From Candidatus Liminaster caballi (GTDB taxonomy: Bacteria; Bacteroidota; Bacteroidia; Bacteroidales; UBA3663), in contig JAGHUA010000011.1 of assembly GCA_018065085.1 (NCBI GenBank), positions 1-34,337 of the forward strand: 34,337 bases of DNA, read 5' to 3'. Shown in pieces: positions 34,313 through 34,337 of this stretch (within the stretch, counting starts at the first letter, position 1; each line of letters starts with the position of its first letter). The notes under the pieces were generated by a model. The model was given only the letters and a program-made list of their open reading frames with translations, ran no database searches and had not been told where the DNA came from. Position numbers and translations under genes: made by a program.

Positions 34313-34337
34313 ATGGCGAATGCAACTACATTTGTCT
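34313..34337 (+). other. Possible start of a truncated ORF at the window edge
   Basis: An ATG at 34313 opens eight codons (Met-Ala-Asn-Ala-Thr-Thr-Phe-Val) before the sequence ends. It could be the start of the next gene after the repeat tract, but there are too few residues to judge. Confidence 0.15.

Noticed and set aside
34095-34325. Minus-strand frame of Leu-Leu-Tyr repeats
   Set aside because: It is just the translation of the 9-bp tandem repeat; period 9 keeps every frame open.

Overview
The window looks like a chromosomal segment from a Bacteroidales bacterium, most likely Prevotella-like. Four things point there. Several genes sit behind the Bacteroidetes -7 promoter box (TAnnTTTG, usually TATCTTTG). 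Shine-Dalgarno sites are largely absent. Three large secreted proteins end in the short C-terminal signature (Y-N-L-N-G-Q-R-V ... I-I-N-G-K-K-V-L-V-K type) common in Prevotella surface proteins. Several families are Bacteroidetes-restricted or nearly so (DUF4290, a DUF4847-like lipoprotein, a Wzi-like barrel). The organism assignment is an inference; no rRNA or tRNA gene was seen.

Layout. (1) 257-6165, minus strand: three consecutive secreted proteins (302, 1308 and 322 aa) with fibronectin-like, jelly-roll and repeated beta modules and T9SS-like C-terminal tails, closed by a good terminator at 151-199. (2) 6614-10260, minus: riboflavin genes ribD-ribE-ribBA-ribH, with an intricate repeat between ribBA and ribH and another repeat/hairpin region after ribH. 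(3) 10470-15960, plus: an unrecognised EF-hand membrane protein with a cysteine cluster, then the classical thrS-infC-rpmI-rplT translation cluster. (4) 16117-19848, plus: a sugar-nucleotide aminotransferase and a fused phosphoglycosyl transferase/dehydratase, together most of a route to an undecaprenyl-linked amino-deoxy sugar. (5) 19906-22679, minus: yicC-gmk-nadD and a DEDDy exonuclease. (6) 22877-29118, plus: tsaB, DUF4290, glnS, a TPR protein, dedA and tgt, largely tRNA and translation functions. (7) 29131-32107, plus: an S66 LD-carboxypeptidase, a Wzi-like outer-membrane protein and a lipoprotein, all envelope functions. (8) 32246-34030, plus: a secreted PEGA-FGE-fold protein whose 3' end looks like the variable repeat of a diversity-generating retroelement (DGR). 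It is followed by a tetraloop hairpin and a 9-bp tandem repeat, and the whole gene is bracketed by an exact 17-bp direct repeat.

The most interesting signal is the possible DGR target at the right edge: 11 of 13 candidate variable codons have the form NAC/NAT inside an otherwise conserved C-type-lectin-fold frame. The reverse transcriptase and template repeat would have to lie outside the window, so this remains a hypothesis. Other points worth attention are the PGT-dehydratase fusion with its aminotransferase, the EF-hand/cysteine-cluster protein upstream of thrS, the Tgt that has lost two expected zinc cysteines, and the beta module shared by two neighbouring secreted proteins.
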